From positions 1 through 11,141 of the forward strand of contig JADJVW010000052.1 of the NCBI GenBank assembly GCA_016710365.1: 11,141 nucleotides of DNA, written 5' to 3'. Source of the stretch: Candidatus Caldilinea saccharophila. Its GTDB lineage: Bacteria > Chloroflexota > Anaerolineae > Caldilineales > Caldilineaceae. Shown here piece by piece: positions 7,323 to 11,141 of the stretch. Position 1 is the first letter of the stretch. Every line of letters begins with the position of its first letter. The notes beneath the pieces were generated by a model. The model was not told the DNA's origin. It did not search any database and saw only the letters and a list, made by a program, of their open reading frames with translations. The translations under genes and the position numbers were made by a program.

Positions 7323-10300
7323 TCACGCGCCCGCCAGAAGCTCCGCCTGCTCGATGACGATCTTCGTCGCCCCTTCCTGCAAGTCGGGCGGATAGCCATA
7401 TTGTCGCAGCAGGCGTTTGACGGCGATGCGCATCCGCGCCCGCGCACTCTCCTGCACCGACCAGTCGATCGTTGCGTTGCGGCGCACGGTCTGGAGCAGC
7501 TCTCGCGCCAGAAAGGCAAGCTGCGCGTCGCCCATGACCTGTACCGCACTTTCGTTGGCCGCCAGCGCGTCGTAGAAGGCGAGTTCGTCGGCGTTCAGCC
7601 CCAAGTCGTCGCCGCGGCGATGCGCTGCCTGCATTGCCTTGGCCAGCTCGATCAGTTCGGTAATCACCTGCACGGCGGAGACGGCCTGCCGGTTGTAGCG
7701 ATCCACCGCGCCGGCCAGCATGTCGGCAAAGGAGCGCGCCTGCACCAGGTTTGTGCGCCGCTGCGCCTTGATCTCATCCTCAATCAACCGGCGCAACAAT
7801 TCAACCGCCACATTCTTGCGCGGCAGCGCCTTGACTCGACCAGAAACTCGTCGGAGACAATCGAGATGCGCGGGCGATCCAGCCCAGCCACGGCAAAGAG
7901 ATCGATGATGCCGTCGGGCACCACCGCACGGACCAACTGCTGCACCGCGGCGTCGAGTTCCTGCGTGGTGCGCCCGCTGCGTGTGACGCCGGCTGTCTCG
8001 GTCTTGACCAGCGGGCCGCGCACCGCTACAAAGAAGGCCACCTCGTTGCGGATCGCCAGCGCGGCTTCGTGCGGTACGGCCAGGGCGAAGGCGCGGCCAA
8101 GCGCCGTCACTGCGTCGATGTAGCGCGCCTTGAGCTGGTCGCGCCCGCCCAGGATGAAGTCCACCGCTTGCGACAACACGGTGAGCCGCTCGGTCGGCAG
8201 CGCGCTGAAAAAGGCGGTGTAGTCGAAACCGTGGAACATCGCCGCGACGACCTCGTACTTCTCCTGCATCACCTCGGCGGCCGCGTCCTGCAAGCGCCCG
8301 GCGAGTTCTTGATCACCCTCGGTGTAATCCTGCAACGCCTGCTGCAACTGCGTCTGCATCGGCAGATACGCCACGATCAGCCCGCCGTCCTTGCCGGGAT
8401 AGACGCGGTTGACCCGCGCGATCGCCTGCATCAGGTTGTGGCCGTGCATGGGCTTGTCTACATACATGGTGTGCAGCGACGGCGCATCGAAGCCGGTGAG
8501 CCACATGTCGCGCACGATGACGATCTGGAAGTCGCTTTTGGGGTCGCGGAAGCGGTCGGCCAGGTGCTTGCGCCGGGTTGGTGCGGATGTGCTGCTGCCA
8601 CGGCTCCGCCATCCGCCGAACCGGTCATCACCACCTTGAGCACGCCCTTGTCGTCGCCGGCGTCGCACCAGCCGGGACGCAGCGCAACCAGGGCGTCTGC
8701 ATCGCCACGCAAATCTCGCGGCTCATGCAGACGACCATGGCCTTGCCCGGCAACGCCTGGGTGCGCAGCTCGAAATGTTGCACGATGTCGGCGGCGACGA
8801 GGTTGATGCGGTCGAGGTCGCCCACCACCGCGGCGATCTGCGCCCATTTGCTCTGGAGCCAGGCCTTGCTCGTCTCCTCCTCGCCCTCGGTCACTTCGTC
8901 AAACTCGGGGTCGATGCGCGGCGCCATGCGTTCGTCCAGCTTCATCTTGGCGTAGCGCGCCTCGATGTAGATCGGCACAGTGGCCGCATCGTCGACCGCG
9001 CGCTGGATATCGTAGACGTCGATATACTCGCCAAAGACGCCGCGCGTGTCGTGGTCGGTCTTGGAGACCGGCGTCCCCGTAAAGCCGATAAAGGTGGCGT
9101 TGGGCAGTGCATCGCGCAAGTACTTGGCGAGGCCGTAGACCTCGCGCACCTGCTCGTTCGTGGTGATGTAGCGCGCCTCGAAGCCGTAGTGCGAGCGGTG
9201 CGCTTCATCCACGATAAAGATGATGTTGCGCCGCGCCGACAAGGTGGGGTTGCTGTTGTCGCCGGGGTCGGGCAGGAACTTCTGGATCGTCGTGAAGATG
9301 ACGCCGCCCGCGGCCGTGGCGCCGAGCAGGGCGCGCAGGTCGGCGCGGTCTTTGGCCTGCACCGGCTTCTGGCGCAGCAGCTCGTGACCCGGCGCAAAGG
9401 TGTTTCCCAGCAACTGGTCGTCGAGGTCGTTGCGGTCGGTCAGCACGACGATCGTTGGGTTCTCCATCTGTGGCTGCAAGATGATCTTGCCGGCGTAGAA
9501 GAGCATGGTCAGGCTCTTGCCGCTGCCCTGCGTGTGCCAGACCACACCGGCCTTGCGGTCGCCGCGTGCGCCCACCGCATCATCCACGGCATTGCCCGCC
9601 GCCGCGCCGACCGCGCGCAGCGTCTCCTGCACCGCTTTGTTGGCGGCAAAGAACTGGTGATACTGGGCGATCTTCTTGACGATCTCGGCGCCGGTCACTT
9701 CGAAGAAGGTAAAGTGACGGATCAAGTCGAGCAGGCGCACCGGGTCAAGCGCGCCGCGGATCAGCGTCTCCAGCAGCGAGCATCCCTGCTCCAGCCCCTC
9801 ACCGTCGATGCTGCGCCAGCGTTTGAACCACTCGAAGCCGCCGGTCAGGCTGCCCAGCCGTGCATCGACGCCGTCGGCCACCACCAGCGCGGCATTGTAG
9901 GCCAGCAGGTCGGGAATCTCCGCCTTGTAGGTCTGGAGTTGCTGGTAGGCGCTGTGGACATTCGCTTTCTCGTCGGCCGGATTCTTCAACTCCAGCACCG
10001 CCAGCGGCAGGCCGTTGACAAAGAGCACGATATCGGGGCGCCGCGTCCCTTCAAGCTGCGCGTCCGGGTTGGCCTGTGCGCCCAACCGCGTCACGGTGAA
10101 CTGGTTGACGGCCAGCCAATCGTTGGTGCGCCGGCAGGTCGCCGGGTCGAAGTCGAGCAGGCGCGCACTCTTGTAGACGGTGCGCCCCTTCTCCTGGTAG
10201 CTGACCGGGACGCCGTCGATCAGCAGCTTGTGCAGCGTGTGGTTGTTGGTGTAAAGGCTGGGGCTGTCGAAGCGCCCCAGCCGCCGCACCGCCTCGTCGA

Positions 10301-10502
10301 TGGCCGCGGCCGGCAGCGCCGGATTGAGCCGCACCAGCGCGCTGCGCAGCCGGCCCACCAGCAGCACTTCCTTGTAGCTGGCGCGCTCGGCGCCCGGCTG
10401 TTCCGGCGCAATCTCGGGGCCGTGGCGGATGGTGTAGCCGGTCGCTTCCAGCCAGATCAGCGCGGCTTCTTCGACAATGGATTCGGTGAATTTGTCGCTC
10501 AT
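7323..10502 (-). CDS. hsdR: Type I restriction enzyme R subunit HsdR (frame-disrupted)
   Basis: HsdR is the motor and endonuclease subunit of type I restriction-modification complexes. The N-terminal nuclease shows PD-(D/E)xK residues D157, E171 and K173 (RRPDIV...LAVLELK) and a QxxxY pair at 188-192. The SF2 translocase shows Walker A HTQGSGKS (323-330), DEAH (432-435) and TGTP (475-478). Motifs V-VI, TGFDAPSLH and QAIARVNR, come from about 8500 to 8390. The C-terminal helical domain starts near VAVELLRRLIEDEI. Four frame changes break the gene: about 8698-8701 (one base lost), 8602-8610 (two lost or one gained), 8573-8577 (likely two lost) and 7833-7837 (GG read as G, restoring DEFLVEVKALPRKNVAVELL). 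Joined, it gives about 1060 residues, normal for the family. ATG 10502 overlaps the upstream stop as ATGA, with AGAGG 8 bases upstream. hsdM and hsdS are not in the window. Confidence 0.9.
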
Positions 10503-11141
10503 TTGCCCCGCCTCTTCTCCTGCCGCACCCGATACAGCCGCTCTGTAAAGCCGCCTTCCTCTTCAAAGGCAGCCGCCTGCGCGGCGAGCTGGCGGTCTAG
10601 GAGGGCCGTGGCAACAACAATCAGCACCAGAGCCGCGTTGGCGGCTGTTCCTGCGTAGTCCGTTGGCGTCGTTCCTGTGGACAGTGTGGACGGTGAAGAC
10701 CCTGTGGACGCCGCCGAGTCGATCATCGCCGCGCCCTGTCCACCGCGCCCACCCAAAGCCCGATCCTGAACCACCTTCACCCAACGCGCCACCTCATCGG
10801 CTGTTTTGCAGCGCCGATCGATCAATTCTTGGCGCCGTGGGTCGCTGTGCTCCCACAACGCATACCCCCGCTGCCGCAGAAAATCCTCATAATCCAGCCG
10901 CAGCTCCTCCAGGCTGGCGCGCGCCACGTTGGTCAGCTTCATCTCCATTTTCTTCGACGTGCCCGACGCCTGGCTGCCTTCGGCGATATTCTGGACGCCC
11001 GACCGCGCGGCCTGCACCATCTGATCGTGGGTGCGGCTGCGTTTGTCGATGTAGCGGTCGCAGAAGCGCACCGTCACATCGTAGGCCAACTGCGCCAACT
11101 GGAAGCTCTTCAAATGGCGGTAGCCCCCATGCGGCGGGATC
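10499..11141 (-). CDS. Four-helix-bundle protein with C-terminal suffix domain (5' truncated)
   Basis: The visible 213 residues resemble the S23/IVS-protein four-helix-bundle fold (core QMVQAARSGVQNIAEGS, then KMEMKLTNVARASLEELRLD). This is followed by the 'four helix bundle suffix' region (ANAALVLIVVATALLDRQL and GGFTERLYRVR). The frame is open to the right edge and begins IPPHGGYRHLKSFQLAQLAYDVTVRF. A TTG at 11113 is in frame, but GGYRHLKSFQ before it is family-like, so the true start lies outside. Catalytic residues are not evident. The fold is used in protein-protein or nucleic-acid-associated helpers, and the function of this subgroup is not established. The stop overlaps hsdR's ATG by 4 bp, indicating co-translation with the restriction subunit. 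The linker between the two parts contains a 9-bp tandem repeat encoding Ser/Thr-rich triplets. Confidence 0.82.
   Translation of the reverse strand, partial: IPPHGGYRHLKSFQLAQLAYDVTVRFCDRYIDKRSRTHDQMVQAARSGVQNIAEGSQASGTSKKMEMKLTNVARASLEELRLDYEDFLRQRGYALWEHSDPRRQELIDRRCKTADEVARWVKVVQDRALGGRGGQGAAMIDSAASTGSSPSTLSTGTTPTDYAGTAANAALVLIVVATALLDRQLAAQAAAFEEEGGFTERLYRVRQEKRRGK
10676..10711 (-). repeat. 9-bp tandem repeat, four units, inside the four-helix-bundle gene
   Basis: On the + strand the units are TGTGGACAG, TGTGGACGG, TGAAGACCC and TGTGGACGC, back to back at 10676, 10685, 10694 and 10703. Read on the coding strand they give the tripeptides AST, GSS, PST and LST, a Ser/Thr linker. The unit length is a multiple of three, so copy number can change without a frameshift. 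TGTCCAC at 10737-10743 is an inverted match to GTGGACA at 10677-10683. Confidence 0.7.

Noticed and set aside
7206..8123. 305-codon open frame on the + strand
   Set aside because: It is antisense to the hsdR C-terminal part and has no ribosome binding site or family signature that I can see.
8775..10658. 627-codon open frame on the + strand, opposite hsdR
   Set aside because: It lies antisense to hsdR, whose motifs are unmistakable. Long antisense frames are common in GC-rich genes, and its translation is rich in Arg, His and Val with no recognisable domain.
10499..11141. Diversity-generating retroelement accessory protein (Avd), which has a related four-helix fold
   Set aside because: No reverse transcriptase, template repeat or variable repeat is seen in the window, and the context is hsdR.

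Overview
The window looks like a contig piece from a GC-rich bacterium. My best guess is Chloroflexota of the Caldilineae/Anaerolineae type. That is an inference from overall gene style (short HisG plus HisZ, secreted Thr/Pro-rich SH3b protein, non-zinc L33) and not from a marker gene.

Left half, + strand. The 3' part of hisZ overlaps hisG by one base, followed by a dTDP-4-dehydrorhamnose 3,5-epimerase-family gene (58 bp gap) and an S-methyl-5'-thioadenosine phosphorylase gene (32 bp gap). These four read as one probable operon. A sigma70-like promoter then drives rpmG (ribosomal protein L33), which ends in a strong hairpin. A 460-bp, comparatively AT-rich gene-free stretch follows. After it comes a long secreted protein with a signal peptide, a Thr/Pro-rich stalk, two tandem beta-like modules sharing a CxWxP motif, an SH3b domain, an acidic Pro/Glu linker and a C-terminal beta-like domain. 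A perfect 13-bp hairpin separates it from the convergent right half.

Right half, - strand. Reading from the right edge, a four-helix-bundle 'suffix' protein (start outside the window) overlaps hsdR by ATGA, and an MFS drug-efflux-like transporter follows. HsdR is the ATP-dependent motor and nuclease subunit of a type I restriction system. Its hsdM and hsdS partners are not in the window and would be expected beyond the right edge.

A theme crosses the window. Four genes (hisZ, rpmG, the secreted protein, hsdR) contain local frameshifts that largely cancel, so the protein family signature moves to another frame and then returns. Most can be explained by loss of one or two bases, several of them in homopolymers (C, T, A or G runs), which fits sequencing or assembly error better than true gene decay. 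These genes are therefore annotated as single loci with disrupted frames. No tRNA, rRNA, CRISPR array, insertion sequence or integrase was recognised. The best candidates for under-described biology are the four-helix-bundle protein coupled to hsdR, with its 9-bp tandem repeat linker, and the tandem CxWxP modules of the secreted protein.
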